A stretch of DNA of 64,000 nucleotides from Tubulanus polymorphus. Lineage: Eukaryota; Nemertea; Palaeonemertea; Tubulaniformes; Tubulanidae. Positions 1 through 12,499 of this stretch are shown in pieces. The notes under the pieces were generated by a model. The model worked only from the letters and a program-made list of their open reading frames with translations. It was not told the origin of the DNA and did no database searches. Position 1 is the stretch's first letter, and the number at the start of each line of letters is the position of its first letter. A program made the translations under genes and the position numbers. The stretch covers positions 15,216,450 to 15,280,449 of the forward strand of contig NC_134026.1 in the NCBI RefSeq assembly GCF_964204645.1, written 5' to 3'.

Positions 1-1350
1 GACCGCGAGCCGAGTCGATGTGAGATGTGCCCTACACTGAAAATCTCAAGTGCTATACAACCGGTTTTTTAGGTGCCTCTGAATGTCGGCCGTTAAAAAA
101 CTGAACAATTCCCATTTGGAAAGGGCCTACGTAGTTAGAGAAAATTCAAGATGTGTATATCGTATGAGATACAGGCTCCATATTTCATGTGCGTTTGGAA
201 TTTAACCTTGTTTATAACGAAACACGCATGTATTTATGCTATTTTAGATTTAAAAAGAGCGCACGAAAGTGTTTCATGAGACCCGCAAATAACGTCAAGT
301 TATTTATGCATTTTTGATTTATATGAATAAATTTCGCTTCGAAATCTTAAAATTTCTCAGGTGGATTATTCAATAAATTCACAACAGTCCATTATGGATT
401 AGTTTGACGCCAATCGTTCTTTTAAAGATCTTTCTTTCTCGAAGAAAGATTTTCTTAAAAACTTTGATTATGGCGAATCTTTTATGTGTCCGATAGTTAA
501 ACCTTCGGGTATTATACTAGAACACAAATTTTTAAAGATATTCATAACATACTGAAGGATATCACAGGTTATACCCGAACATATGCAGTTGGATAGATCT
601 TTTTGTTTCGACTCGCATGCGACAGTAAAAACGGTACTTGAGATAATAAGTGAACTTCATCATTGATATTTTCACTAATCTACTTGAATTCCAAAAAAGA
701 ACTGACAATGAAAAAGGGTTACAGACTGATATCGCTCCAAATTTCAATTCCTATGAACACTTTTAATATAAAGAAAACTATTAACGAAACAGTTTTTAGA
801 GGCGAAGAATCCGCGTTACCATCGAATTTTCAAAACTTGAAGGAATGGTTAATGCCTCGGTGACCACTGGTCTAGTACGCGGTTTTCTGAAATGAAAGTG
901 GCCAAGTCTAAAGAACAACTATTGTATCACATGATTTCAAATATTAGGAACTCAATGCGTTTAATGATTTAATTAATTGGTATCGCGCAGATTGGTTGAA
1001 AGACGGGTGTTAGTCACCTTGTGATTTAATTGTTTTTCATGCATCGATTAATTAATCTTATTATAACTTATTTGTAGGCGCATCCCGCAAACATTTTCTA
1101 TTCGTTGAGTTTTCAAACGCGGTACTGTTCAGATGATTCGAGTCAAGTAGTAAAAAAGTTTATGTATTAGCATTACTATGCAGTGAAAATAACGCACTGC
1201 GGCAAGTGAGGTGCTGTGATCCAGATGTGTAACCCATTTATGGGTAATAAATTTCCATCATGTCAACGCCATTCAAAAACAGTAGCAAAACTTTCTGCTG
1301 GTTTCTAGAAATAGCAATACGACGACAAGCACTTTCGAATTCGACCACGA
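1..1350. other. Unassigned non-coding DNA
   Basis: I see no recognisable gene, RNA or element end here. Only short ORFs of about 60 codons occur on both strands, without family motifs or convincing splice context. The stretch lies upstream of the first repeat array and may be intergenic or distal upstream sequence of the SMC6 locus. Confidence 0.4.
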
Positions 1351-1354
1351 TATT

Positions 1355-1630
1355 TGAGAAGTTTCACTGGTGGTCAGAGATGGTCAATTTATGAATTTTA
1401 ATGGCGAATCCTTTCTAGTTTCACACCAAAAGCGGTACCGGTATATCGTTCTTTCAAGAAGTTTCAATTGGTCAGTGGTGGTCAGTGATGGTCAATTTAT
1501 GAATTTTCAGTGGCGAATCCTTTTTAGTTTGACACCATAACGCGGTATATCGTTTTCATATTCGAGAAGTTTGAATTGGTCATTGGTGGTCAGTGATGGT
1601 CAGTGATGAATTTGCAATGATGATTCCTTA
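1355..1630. repeat. Degenerate tandem repeat, about 110-bp unit
   Basis: Two and a half imperfect units share the core GGTCAGTGATGGTCAATTTA, followed by GGCGAATCCTTT, a GTTTGACACC segment and a CGGTATATCGTT segment. The unit recurs near 1370, 1475 and 1580. A single diverged relative of the 3' part may sit near 400. No coding potential. Confidence 0.7.
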
Positions 1631-1993
1631 GTGGTTTGAAAACAAACATTACATGATAAATTTACGAAATTCGAAGTCAAGTGGTCAGACTCGGGGATAT
1701 CTCAATTGGTCAGTTACTGACCATCATGGTGTCACCATTGTGGTCTAAGCTCAAATGAAACATGTGGAACCGACGAAGGGGCCCAAAAGCGTTAAGTCAT
1801 TTCCTGGAGTGACGTGATCCAAAAACGCCCTAACTGGAAAAGGCAGTCTCTCAATTGGATGAAACCAAATCGGACAGGACAATTAAAATTTGGGAAGGCC
1901 ACAGGTAGTGGTCTTTCTACGAAGCCCACGCGGTGAGCGTATTATTATGAAATCTTTTTTTAAACCACCATGTACCACGAAGTAATAAGCATC

Positions 1994-2314
1994 GTTGTAA
2001 GCACTTGAAACAGCCATTAACCACTTGAAACTGTCAGATCAAACATCATACCGCATCCCCGCAAAGAGGGGTGGTTCAGCAAACCGGAGTTTTCATTAGC
2101 CTCTCTAGACTACCCCGCCAGTACGGGTAGCCGAGCAAACCGGAAAACTCATAATGTTGTAAGCACTTGAAACACCCATTAACCACTTAAAACTGTCAGA
2201 TCAAACATCATACCGCATCCCCGCAAAGATGTGTAGTTCAGCAAACCGGAGTTTTCATTGGCCTCTCTAGACTACCCCGCCAGTACGGGTAGCCGAGCAA
2301 ACCGGAAAACTCAT
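1994..2314. repeat. Tandem duplication of a 162-bp unit
   Basis: Two adjacent units (1994-2155 and 2156-2314) are almost identical. Each starts GTTGTAAGCACTTGAAAC and ends near CCGAGCAAACCGGAAAACTC. Each contains two paired segments with the shared word CAAACCGG. Near-identity suggests a recent local duplication. The short ORFs crossing it do not look coding. Confidence 0.85.
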
Positions 2315-2845
2315 AGTGTACGCTACAACCTCTCGGCAATCCGTCGCTCAAGGACGAATATCCAAAAAGTTTGTACTGTATACCCTGAGCAGTAGGATTT
2401 TGTTACTGTCGTTTAATAGCTGGTTGATTAAAACGCGCTCGGGTTCGGGTCAGAGAGAGAGAGAGAGTAAAAGAAAAAAAAACTTCCTAGTTTTGCTTGT
2501 CGGTGTTGTTATGTGTAGAATCAGTGAGACTGAGTAAGGAAGAATAATATTGCAGGTAATGTGTGGAAAATGGCATTGGCCTTCGTCTAAAAGACAAAGA
2601 AGCACGCCGCTATTGCACTTCGTTCCGACGTTCGTACCGCTCCTGTAAAAATAAAATTTGGCGCTATTTTATTGCACTTTCGTACCCCCCCCCCTCCACC
2701 AGTCCACAGGGGCTCGTCACGATAGCTGGGGGTCCAAAATCAAAGATTTGACCCAGTATCCTAGGTACCACCTATAAAAAAGAAAAGGGAGCTAACATTT
2801 TGACATACTAGAATTGACCTCATTTCAATTGCTCATAACTTTGGT

Positions 2846-3245
2846 GTCATCCTTATTACCGAGATGGCGTATTTTACCGAGATCAACCGAGATGAAATTA
2901 AATATAACATATATATTTATTCCTTATCGTTTTTAACACTTGTAATCATGTTATATCAGTAATAAATACCTTCTGAAGTCATATTTTACATATTTTTGAC
3001 TTCAAATACCTTAACACGGTTAGCAATAAAATTTCATTGAATTTGATTGATCGACGATCTCATCTCGGTAAAGTTAAAAGTTATTTTTCTAGAAAAATAT
3101 CCGACGAAATATGTAAAATATGACTCCAGCAGGCATTTATTACTGATATAATATGATTTCAATTGTAAAAATCGATAAGGAATAAATGAATGTGTTATAT
3201 TTAATTTCATCTCGGTAAAATACGCCATCTAGGTAATAAGGATGA
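2846..3245. mobile_element. Foldback/MITE with long inverted arms
   Basis: The left end GTCATCCTTATTACC...GGCGTATTTTACC is matched in reverse complement at 3195-3245. Similarity continues inward through ATATGTAAAATATGA-type sequence, so arms of about 150 bp enclose a short centre. There is no coding capacity. Target-site duplication could not be fixed because the outermost bases disagree between the ends. Confidence 0.65.
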
Positions 3246-4487
3246 CCGAAAACTTCGTTTCGTAACCCATCGACCGATTCGCACGAAATTGGTTTCGTTT
3301 CATTCCTAAGAGGTTACTTTTTCGTTTGAGACCTTCTGCCACAAGATCGGATAAGAGACACCTGAGAAATCACGACTCAAACCCCAAAAAAACGAGTCAA
3401 AATAGCCAAAGCCGGAATTACTAGGACGTCTTGGAGTTGTCGATTTCCGACGAAAAACGATGAGTTGATGCGGTTCCCGGACGTAAATCATCAGATATCA
3501 TACATCGCTGGAAAGCTTATGAACTGACCTTATTGAAAAACGCGTTTATTTAATAACCGTTCTAATACCGGCGACTGGCGAGCTGATAATCCAGATCGAT
3601 CCGGCTGCCAACCCTCCCGAATTATTCGGAACCCTCCCGATTTGCGTGAAGAAATTCCGACGATACGATCGGGTATACAAAATTCCGATTTTTTTTTTTT
3701 CCTTTTTCGGCCATGTCCGATTTTCCACCCGCCAGCGCGTTGTAACACAATATGATGACTTGGTAGAACAGAATTGAAAAGGTGGGGAATTTATATGCAC
3801 GCGGGCGGTGGATGATTGTGTCGCTATATATACTGTGTACGTGGTCGGGCGATAAACAGCGCTTACTAGCGCGCGTGTGTGTGTATGAGAGTAGCTGTGT
3901 TATTGATTTTATCTACGCATGGCACACGATTGTTTCGTTGTAGGAGAGCAGCTTCTTAATTCGTTACAAGAATCAAAATAAAGTTCATTCGTTTTAAAAT
4001 ACGTTGTTTTAAATCATTCTTGTGAAAATATTATTACATGTGGCAAAATGTGATCGTTATTGTCAAATTGCTCCGCATCGTTTCGGAGAAGAATCGGTTT
4101 ACTGCGGTAATTAGCTCGTTTTCGCAGCGCGATGAGCATTCGAAGATCCGGGTTAGATTCAACGTGTGGACTCGTTATTTGTGGTTGAAATGTTTCGGTA
4201 AGCAATTGCTTTGTTAGTTTGAACCTTAATGTTGTCACTCTTGTATTAGTTTGATTTAAAAAGATAATTTAAGATGCTTTTGAGCAGTGCATCTCAAAGT
4301 AAACTTTTAGTTCGCATATTTGGCAGATGACAGCACCATCGAGTTGCATGTAGATTTAGAGACTTTTTACTGTTTGTATCTTTCAGTTTCATACGTGGAG
4401 TCTCTCTGGGACAGTATCGTGGAATTAATGCCGGAAATTGATATATTCGCTTATTGCCATTTTCATGTCGTTTCTTCGTGAAACAGA

Positions 4488-7400
4488 AATGGATTTATTT
4501 ACTGCCACTGAAACAAGATCTTAAGTCGAAGACGAAGAACCTTTTCCCTCCGATGTTGGTGATGACACCGATGACGATCGTGAGCCTCCTCAAAAAATAA
4601 ACCAAAGAAAATGAATCTAGTAAAACAAAGCAGAGGTTTAAGAACGAATATTCTCAGAAATATTCTTTTATTAAACCTAGTTCGCTAGGCCGTTATTACG
4701 CATACTGTGATAGATGTGGTTCGCATATCAGCATATCGCATGGTGGCCTTAATGATATTGAAAAAAAACATTTTTCCACAACTAAACACAAGTCAGCAGC
4801 TAATGTGGAAAAAATCACAAAGTTTTTTAGTACTTCCCAGGAGAAAGAAAGTTTGATCAAGGCCGAGACATTATTCACAGTCTTTGTGGTTATGAACAGT
4901 TTACCTCTCGCAGTTTCCGATAAGGCTGGGCAGCTATTCAGAGATATGTTCCCTGGCCATCCGAATGCTACGAATTATAAATGCGGTCGCACCAAAACAA
5001 CTCATATTGTGAATGTGGTTGCAACTGATATCGTGTCATCTACTGTATCGAGATTGAAATCATCTCCCTTTGTTCTTGGTGTAGATGGTTCTACGTACAA
5101 ACAAGAGACATATTATCCAATCGTTGTGAGATTTGTGGATGAACAGTTAGAAACAAAAGTGGACCTGTTAGCTAACCCAATATGGAATCAGTCGCACACA
5201 GGAGAGGCAATATTTAATATAATCAAAGCAGAATTAGAAGTGAACGCTATACCATGGGAGAATCTACTTTCGCTTGTGTGTGATAACACAAATAGCAATG
5301 TTGGAAGACACAAGGGTGTAATAAAATATGTTAGAGATCACCAAAAAGAGGTACACCTCGCAGGATGCATTAATCATTTGCTCCATTTAGCATTGAAGAA
5401 AGGCCTGAATACAGCCATTAAGGTAACTAAGATTTTACTTTTGATTTCATTTACAATATGTAGTAATTTCACCATTTTCTTATTTTCATCAACTCAGATA
5501 GGATAGCCTTATTCGTTCAGCTTACACGTGCTGCTTTATGGTTTACACATAATCAAATGACATAAACTCAATAAAGTTAAAGTTCTAGAAACTTGTAGTT
5601 GCTATTCTGCTGTACCATTGTTATACTTTCAACGTTTGAAATCGGTGCGCATATCTTTTGTTTACAGCCTTTATTTGACTTCGATGCCCTATTACGCCAG
5701 CTGCATTGGTATGTAACCAAAACGAGTAAAAGATCTGCAAGTTTTCAAGCCATCCAGAAGGAATGCAGCCTGCCAGATCATACGATACTGAAGCATGTGG
5801 CTACAGGCTGGCTGATTATGGGCCCAGCCCTTAGCAGGATGCTGGAACAATGGGAAGCGCTGAGGAGATATTTTGCGAAAGAGATAGGCCATGATACTGA
5901 TGGAGATGATGATCAAGAGTTCCTCGACGATTTTGATTATGGCCCTGTCACCGCAGGGGCGATAAAAACTAAATTACACAAGTTTTTCCAGAGACACACA
6001 TCAAAACTATACACTGCATTTCTGATTAAAGCAATCTCGGTAAGCATTATATCACCAAGTCATAACCCTAAATAATAAGGATTATAAACTTTTTTGTGTT
6101 TTATAAGATTTTATTTCATAAGCTCTTATGATTTCTTTTTTAGCCCACTTAGGACTTTAGTCCCAGCGGGCTATTGCGTTCACTTTTCGTCCGTCCGTTC
6201 GTCTGTCCGTAGACGGAATCCAGTTATTTTGGGAAGTTTTGAAGACGCTTCAAGGTAATGTCTTGATATTTGGGTTACACATGTATCTACCCTAGACACA
6301 TCTTCAGCCCAAAAACTGGCCCTGTCAGAATCAAGATGGCAGACTGGCAGCCATTGTTGTTCACCAAAATCAGCACTTTTTACACATTTTTGAACTTTTT
6401 GAGGGAAATTTTGAAGACGCTTCGATCAATTACCTTGATCTTTCGGATATACGTGAATCCCCCCTCCCCCCAGGGCCCATCAACATAACAAAAATTGGGT
6501 CGGTCGGACTCAAGATGGCCGTCCTATGACCTTTTTAGTGCCCAAAAATGTTAATTTTGACCCAAATTCTGAGTCCTGTAGCTTCCTACTGGTTTGCCAT
6601 TTCTCATTACAATTTGTGATGGGTATTCTTTGGAAAGGGATGTTTTATACCTGAGAAAGGTATTTTTCATCAGCCAATTATGACGCAATTGGCGGCCATC
6701 TTGGTGTCACCAGTACTCATTCGTAAGTTGGAAAAAGTTTTTCCACATTATATTGATACCTAAGCGTATTTTGCTACCACAATCAATTAGAAAGTTGTAG
6801 CTCATAACGTGGTCTATGATTGTGGTGAGTTTCAAGGTAATTGGATTTCGTATATGGCCACCAGGGGGCGTTAAATAATACAATATCTTAGCATTTCTTT
6901 ATTATATTCGTATCAATGCATATTTTGTAACCACAATCAATTGGAAAGTTGTAGCTCATGACATCATCTATGATTGTTGCGAGTTTTAAGGACATAAGTT
7001 TTTCTATATGGTCACCAGGGGGCGTTGAATAATAGAATAACTTAGTATTTCCTTATTATATTGGTACCTAGGCATATTTTGTTACCATGATCAATTGCAA
7101 AGTTGTAGTTCGTGACATATTCTATGATTGTGGTGAGTTTCGAGGTCATTGGGTTTTGAATATGGTCACCAGGGGGCGTTGAATAGTAGAACGACTTAGT
7201 ATTTCCATATTAAATTGGTAACAAGGCATATTTTGTCATCACAATCAATTACAAAATCGTAGCTGCTGACATGTTCTATGATTTTGGTGAGTTTCAAGGT
7301 CATTGGATTCTGTATATGGTCACCAGGGGGCGTTGAATATTGAAATTGTTAGATTGTTGAGCAGTTGAAACCACTTCCCAAGTGGGTATGGTGTCCCTGG

Positions 7401-8541
7401 ACCCCTAGTTTACAGATGTTTGAGAGCACAAATGGATACCTTGAAACTGAAAGTGCATTGGTTCACAAAGTGAAACGAATTTTGGAGCGACTTATGTACA
7501 GACTACTTCTCTGTATATGCAAGCCAGCAGCATTTAACCAGGGTTGTACACATTACTCAATCGATTTCACCTCAAGGTGTTTTTCATCCATCCAGTGTCA
7601 TTGTAATTCCTTTGTAAGTGAATAAATTTTTTTCACTGGAGTAGATTCTTTTACATAAAGAAATGTAGTGAGTTTCATTTGCATTACACTACTTCTTCTG
7701 CTGTTAACTATTATTAATGCTGTCTGATGTAACTTTTATTCAGCTCCTTGCATATGTATTTATGATAATTTTCTTTACCCCTAGGTATAATATAAAAGAC
7801 AAAAAAGACCTGTTCATAGGGGATGAGGCTCGGAAATTGGTGGACACAGTCACTGACGAAACCAAGAAGAAATTCTATCAGGATGTTGTGAAGTTTTATT
7901 CAGCTGCCTGCACCTACCTGAAGGAGAAGGTGAATCCAAAAGACCAGCCTCTTTGGAGTCATGCTGAGGTAATATTCATTGAATTTGAGAACTCAAAAGG
8001 GTATTTATTCTTCCGTAATTGTATTGTTTCATAGACTAATCAACTTTTGTGTAACGATTGATAATCAAATTTTTGTAGGTAGCTGATCCACTGATGCGTA
8101 AGGTTAGATCGTTCCAGTCAGTGATATACTTCATGGACAGATTCCCTGTAATTCTCGGAGATAGCATTGATGATTTTCCATCTGGTTTCCATCATCCACC
8201 AGCAAGGGTCGATGAAAAATCAAAAAGTGACTGTTGAAACACAATGGAAAATCATACATAAGATGTTGGATGATGCTGGGTCGATACGTTTCAGACTGCT
8301 GCCAAGGGTGATGTGTCATATATTGCTTGTACCAGTCAGAAATGCTGGCTGCGAAAGAATTTTTAGTTTCGTAAGGAAGAACCATACGGATTCAAGAGCA
8401 GCTTTGGGTCAGAAGACCTTGCAGTCACTGATGGTTATGAAAACATCCACACAATGCAAAGACTTTCGACCATCCTCAGATTTGCTTAAGAAAGTGAAAA
8501 GTGCGACATATAATGCTTCGAATAATATTGATACAAACTAG
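4488..8541 (+). pseudogene. hAT transposase with BED-like zinc finger, broken
   Basis: Inferred exons are about 4488-5422, 5668-6039, from 7416 (3' end uncertain), 7785-7968 and 8079-8541, most with GT donors and AG acceptors. An acidic N-terminus leads into a BED-like finger near 4690-4800 (AYCDRC ... HFSTTKH). Next comes the hAT catalytic core (FVLGVDGSTYKQ; CDNTNSNVG; a CINHLLHLALKK helix) and then RHTSKLYTAF/WEALRRYF-type helices. The end is the conserved hAT dimerisation segment NAGCERIFSFVRKNHTD. Damage: stop codons in the N-terminal part (near 4523 and 4597) and a frameshift between about 8190 and 8230. The Helentron at 6142-7408 ends only a few bases before the acceptor at 7415, so splicing may also be affected. 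Family assignment is firm; exact exon ends are inferred. Confidence 0.85.
6142..7408 (+). mobile_element. Helentron-like non-autonomous element, copy A
   Basis: Starts AGCCCACTTAGGACTTTAGT (a variant of the family's GCCCACTTGGGA subterminal repeat) and ends CCACTTCCCAAGTGG (hairpin), then GGACCCCTAG. It sits between T and T in the T-run of a hAT-1 intron. The interior has four units of about 155 bp, each with CACCAGGGGGCGTTGAATA. No ORF of its own. These features match the published description of Helentron-associated non-autonomous elements; the class call is structural inference. Confidence 0.7.
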
Positions 8542-9253
8542 ATAATCTGAATGGTGACTCATGTCTATAATGACTGACTCTAGTCTCTGAAAAAAATGTG
8601 AAAATCTCAAATTAGTAGAGTTATCAGTATTCTGGAGTTGAATCTAAATTAGATTTCAATAATAATAGTTGATTTGAATATTTTTTTATTTTAGCAAGAT
8701 GAAAACAGTTAAGAGTTGAAATTTGACCCATGACTGTAGTTGTATTTAAGTTAGGCAATATATGTACAGTATGCCAGGACAGTATTTCCATTTTAAGGGT
8801 TTATATTGCAATCTGTCTCATGACAGCTGTATAGTGTTATGTAATTCGTTTGACAATTTATGCCAGTTTTATGTTCTTATTTTTTAGTCTATTTCAATTT
8901 TTGATAAACACTTGATTTTTATCTTTCATAAAATAATAAAGAAAAAATATATTCTGTAGAATTTGCTGTTTTTTTATTTTGCTAATAGATAATTCCATCT
9001 TTCATAAAATAATAAAGAAAAAATACATTCTGCAGAACTTGCTTATTTTTTATTTTGCTGCTAGATAATTCCATATTTTCATATCCAGCTTTCATATATT
9101 ACACGTGAAGGTATTCCTAAATGAAAGCAAAGTATTCCTACTGGGAAAAGTCACAATTTCTTCGGTTTCGATATATTCCTATTGAAACCTTCAATATTCC
9201 TAATTAATCTGCCATTCATCCCTAAATGGAATTTTGAAAGGTTGGCAGCCCTG

Positions 9254-9847
9254 CTGGTGAGGATGTAATTATTTCACACATCCGCCATAGGTATTGATTC
9301 ATTTTAATACCCGGTGATTGTTTTGATTGACATTGAAGTGTAAGCGAACATTCACTTACACGAGGCCTCCACCTGTGCGCGCAGAGTGCTACACGACATA
9401 CAAGCTCGTACAGTACACTACTCAAGGTGATGCTGTAACGTGTGTGCGTTTGACATGAAAATAGGCTGAATAATCGTAGCAGAAGATGAGCGCTGTGTTT
9501 TTCTGTTTGATAGAATTTGTAATAAATTGTAATTTCGTGTGAGCTGAAAATATTAAGCAGCAAACTAAAAGTATAGGTTGAGGTCTGAATATTGTAGTCG
9601 TAAATTCCAGGTTTTAAAACGATCTAATAACCGATTTCTTCTGTACCGGTATTTTAACTGCCGCGGCCAACATTGGAAGAGGTTTCCATGACCCAATATT
9701 CAGCCACCCTCTGATATGTGACATCATATGAATTATAAGCCATCCCATAGTAATGGTCTGTTTGCCGTAACCTGACCGACCCGACTTCAAAGGTACCGAG
9801 TGAAAACTTTTTCTGGGATTCATTATATTACGTATTATATATGTTTG
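9254..9847. other. Unassigned non-coding DNA
   Basis: Between the hAT-1 right end and a dispersed repeat. A minus ORF of about 110 codons runs in from inside hAT-1 and shows no family signature. Nothing supportable. Confidence 0.4.
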
Positions 9848-9978
9848 AATTCAAGTGTGCATCGTGTGAAAACATGCCTTGTCAATGTGGCCTAATTTAA
9901 GTTTTCCAGGAAACTGGCAGTGTTCCGATAAGCTGCCATTCATTCCTATAGTGATTATATCAAAGCTGGTAACGTAAA
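9848..9978 (+). repeat. Dispersed repeat, second copy at 61050-61185
   Basis: AGTGTGCATCGTGTGAAAAC, then GTGGCCTA, AAGTTT(T)CCAGGAAA and AAAGCTGGTA, also appear in the same order and strand at 61050-61185. The pair is diverged. Element ends are not clear. Confidence 0.6.
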
Positions 9979-9988
9979 ACCGCGCACG

Positions 9989-10460
9989 TACCGTATTTTC
10001 TGGCCAATAAGCCGATTTTCTAGCCTCAGATTTTTACCCAAAATATCGTGATCGGCTTATTGGGCGGATACGATCTGACATAAAAAATCACTTCCCGATC
10101 TATGCCACTCCAATGCTCTCAATGATCGTCAAAATCAAGAAAAGTGGTCGATATTTATTTGAGGTCATTATTTACTACCAATTATAATCTATTTTGAACT
10201 ATTTTATTTTTACTTTGATTGTTCCATCACCGCACAGCGGCAATGGTATACAACGCGCGAGTTCATCGTACTACCACGTGTCAGTTCATACATTAGTATA
10301 TATGCAAATCAGCAGTGAGCCGCGTACTGCGTGTATGGCTGTGTGTATAGTAATCAGCTGAGTGAGTCTATATATAGCACAGTCACTCGGCGATGATAGT
10401 ATACACAGCACTCTCACACATCGGCGGGCGCTTCTGTCAGCCTCTTAAATCGTCAATTAA
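9989..10460 (+). mobile_element. MITE 'X' copy 1, interrupted by piggyBac at TTAA
   Basis: Begins TACCGTATTTTCTGGCCAAT, the inverted partner of the right end of copy 2 (14136-14155). The interior, from CTTATTGGGCGGATACGATC to CAATTAA, is about 90% identical by eye to 13610-14025. At TTAA (10457-10460) this copy turns into piggyBac-like terminal sequence, while copy 2 continues uninterrupted. Copy 2 therefore shows the empty target site. Confidence 0.65.
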
Positions 10461-12400
10461 CACTTTCACTGCTGCATTGCATAGCATTGTTGCCTAGCTA
10501 TGCTGGGCCCGTTTCGGGAAAAATAGGAAATTATTATATTCTGAGAATAAATGAATATAGAAGCATATTAGCCTACCTTTACTTGTTTTATTCACTTATC
10601 TCCAATATTGAGCTTTTGTGTGATACATTCTGAAGCAGTTTGGGTTTGCAATGTGTAGTGGTACCCCACATTCTTTGCACATGTAACAAGTGTCTTTACG
10701 GATTCCTTTTTTCGCACAAACCCGACAGCGTCTTTGAGCATTTGTTTTCTTGTCAGTAGCTGGTATTGTGACAATTGTATGTCTTCTCATGGCAGGGCTA
10801 ATTCTAGTAGGTGGGTCACTTGTACACCTAGGCACTGGAGGGCGCACAGCAGGAGCAGGATCATCTGCATCGGAATCAGCATCGTCATTCAGCGTATTTC
10901 CATGTACAACCATTGCTTTGATCACCGAGGTCAAAAAGTCCAACAGCTCCTCAGAGGCCTTGCGATACTTCTTGAACAGAATATGAGCATTTAGGAGTCC
11001 AAGATGAATCAAGTAATAAACCAATTTTTTGGGCCACTTCACGGTTTTTCGAGTGCACGGGTAATATTTGCCCATTTGATCAAGATGATCGACACCGGAC
11101 ATATATCTATTGTAATCCAAAATGCATTTTGGTTTTTGCACCTGATGTCCACCAGCATTCACATGATCTGCCTTTGAAGCATCATGTAGAGTAGTAATCA
11201 TCTTCACAACCCTTTTATCTTTCCACATAAGAAACAGAATTTGTCCTTTGCGGCGAAATGCGACATCACCAACGCCAAGTTGATTTTCCTGATCTCTCAA
11301 TGATTTTGGCATTCCCCTATTTACTCTGACAGTTCCACAGGTGTGGGTTTTCTTGGAAAACAGGTGGGTGGATACAGTGAGACTATTATGAAAATTATCC
11401 ATATACACCTTATAGTTTTTTTGATACAAAGATGTCAGTAAATCATCACAGATTTGTACATTGGACCGACCGAGACCACAGTATAAGCTATAGCCGTACA
11501 CATATCCACTTTCAGATTCACAGAGAATATAACCCTTCATCCCGTATTTGATGGGTTTCTTGGGATTATAAACACGAAACAGCAAGCGGCCGCGCCACTT
11601 GAGCATGCCTTCATCCAGTGCGAGATGCTCAGTTGGTACATATATTGACATGAACTTCTGTATGAAAAAATCATAGACTGGCCGCACTTTATATAATCGG
11701 TCATTATCATTTGCTGGCCTAGCATCATTATCATGAAAATGAAGAAACTTGCATATCAACAAAAATCTGTCTCTAGACATCACTGTTCCAAAGAAAGGTG
11801 TAGCAAACATGACATCGGTTGACCAGTACATATTTAGTGTTGGCTTTTTGATAATGCCGGTAAGAAAAAGCAGTGCGAGAAAGTGCACATCTCTTTCTCG
11901 GTGACATCTTTCCAGCTGTGTACTCTAGATTTATCTTTCAGCTCAGTGTCCCTAATGTACTGTTCAGCGTACAAATTAGTTTCACGCACAAGAATGTCAA
12001 TAAGTTCATCGGTAAAAAAAAGTCGAAAATAATCGAAAGGAGTCGCATCGACACCTATCTGAACCTGCATACCTGGCGTACCGGTAAATGGGTCAACATT
12101 TGGTTGTGTATCAACATCACTCCATCCTACATCTGAAGGATGCATGCCTCCAGGGGCATTTACAACATTAGCAGCACCTCTGCCCCTACCTCTCCCGCGT
12201 CCACGGCCCCGTGCACGGCCGCGAGGACCTCCACGTCCACGATTATTTTGTACAGCGACTGGGGCAGGTGGTTGAAAATTATCGTCATTATTTTTTTTTA
12301 TATTGTGAAACATTTTTTTTTGAAAATATAAAATAATTTCGCTGCCACATCTACCTGTACCCTACAAACTTTTTGACGTGGACCGTAACCAAATGTATAT
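10461..12400 (-). mobile_element. piggyBac transposon remnant (piggyBac-1)
   Basis: TTAA followed by CACTTTCACTGCTGCATTGC resembles a piggyBac inverted terminus, one base from the CCCTTTCA-type start seen in the MITE at 32021. It encloses a minus-strand transposase pseudogene. I could not find the opposite terminus before the next repeats, so the 12400 limit is approximate and that end may be deleted. Confidence 0.6.
10596..12313 (-). pseudogene. piggyBac transposase, one frameshift
   Basis: The N-terminal frame (12313 down to about 11890) has an RG-rich basic stretch and an acidic segment, then ...SWKDVTEKEM. The larger frame (about 11888 to 10596) continues the same protein: FLALLFLTGIIKKP, YWSTD, then the three acidic catalytic positions of the family in LALDEGM (D92 of that frame), VYMDNF (D164) and YMSGVDHLDQM (D267 with D270). 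It ends in a cysteine-rich domain (CRVCAKKG, CYMCKECGVPLH). One missing base (or two extra) near 11884-11891 separates the frames, so the protein is not made intact. piggyBac transposases perform TTAA-specific cut-and-paste. All DDD residues are kept, so inactivation looks recent. Confidence 0.92.
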
Positions 12401-12499
12401 CTTTGGTCTTATTTGACTACAAATGGTCAGATAAAATACAATAATATAGCTGCAAAGCAGCGATATTGGGTTTTCTGGATGCATGTGATCGAAAGGAAA

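Larger units (their letters stand above)
3600..9253 (+). mobile_element. hAT-family DNA transposon (hAT-1), near full length but decayed
   Basis: The left end reads GGCTGCCAACCCTCCCG and the right end GGTTGGCAGCCCTG, matching the complete ends of the shorter relative at 54621-55825. The first bases at the left differ from the expected CAGGG, so that terminus has mutated or the junction is altered. It carries a multi-exon transposase pseudogene (4488-8541). A Helentron-like element (6142-7408) has inserted into one transposase intron. hAT elements move by cut-and-paste through an RNase-H-fold transposase. Confidence 0.85.

Noticed and set aside
2688-2697. C-run near 2690 as a functional site
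   Set aside because: A simple homopolymer with no associated feature.
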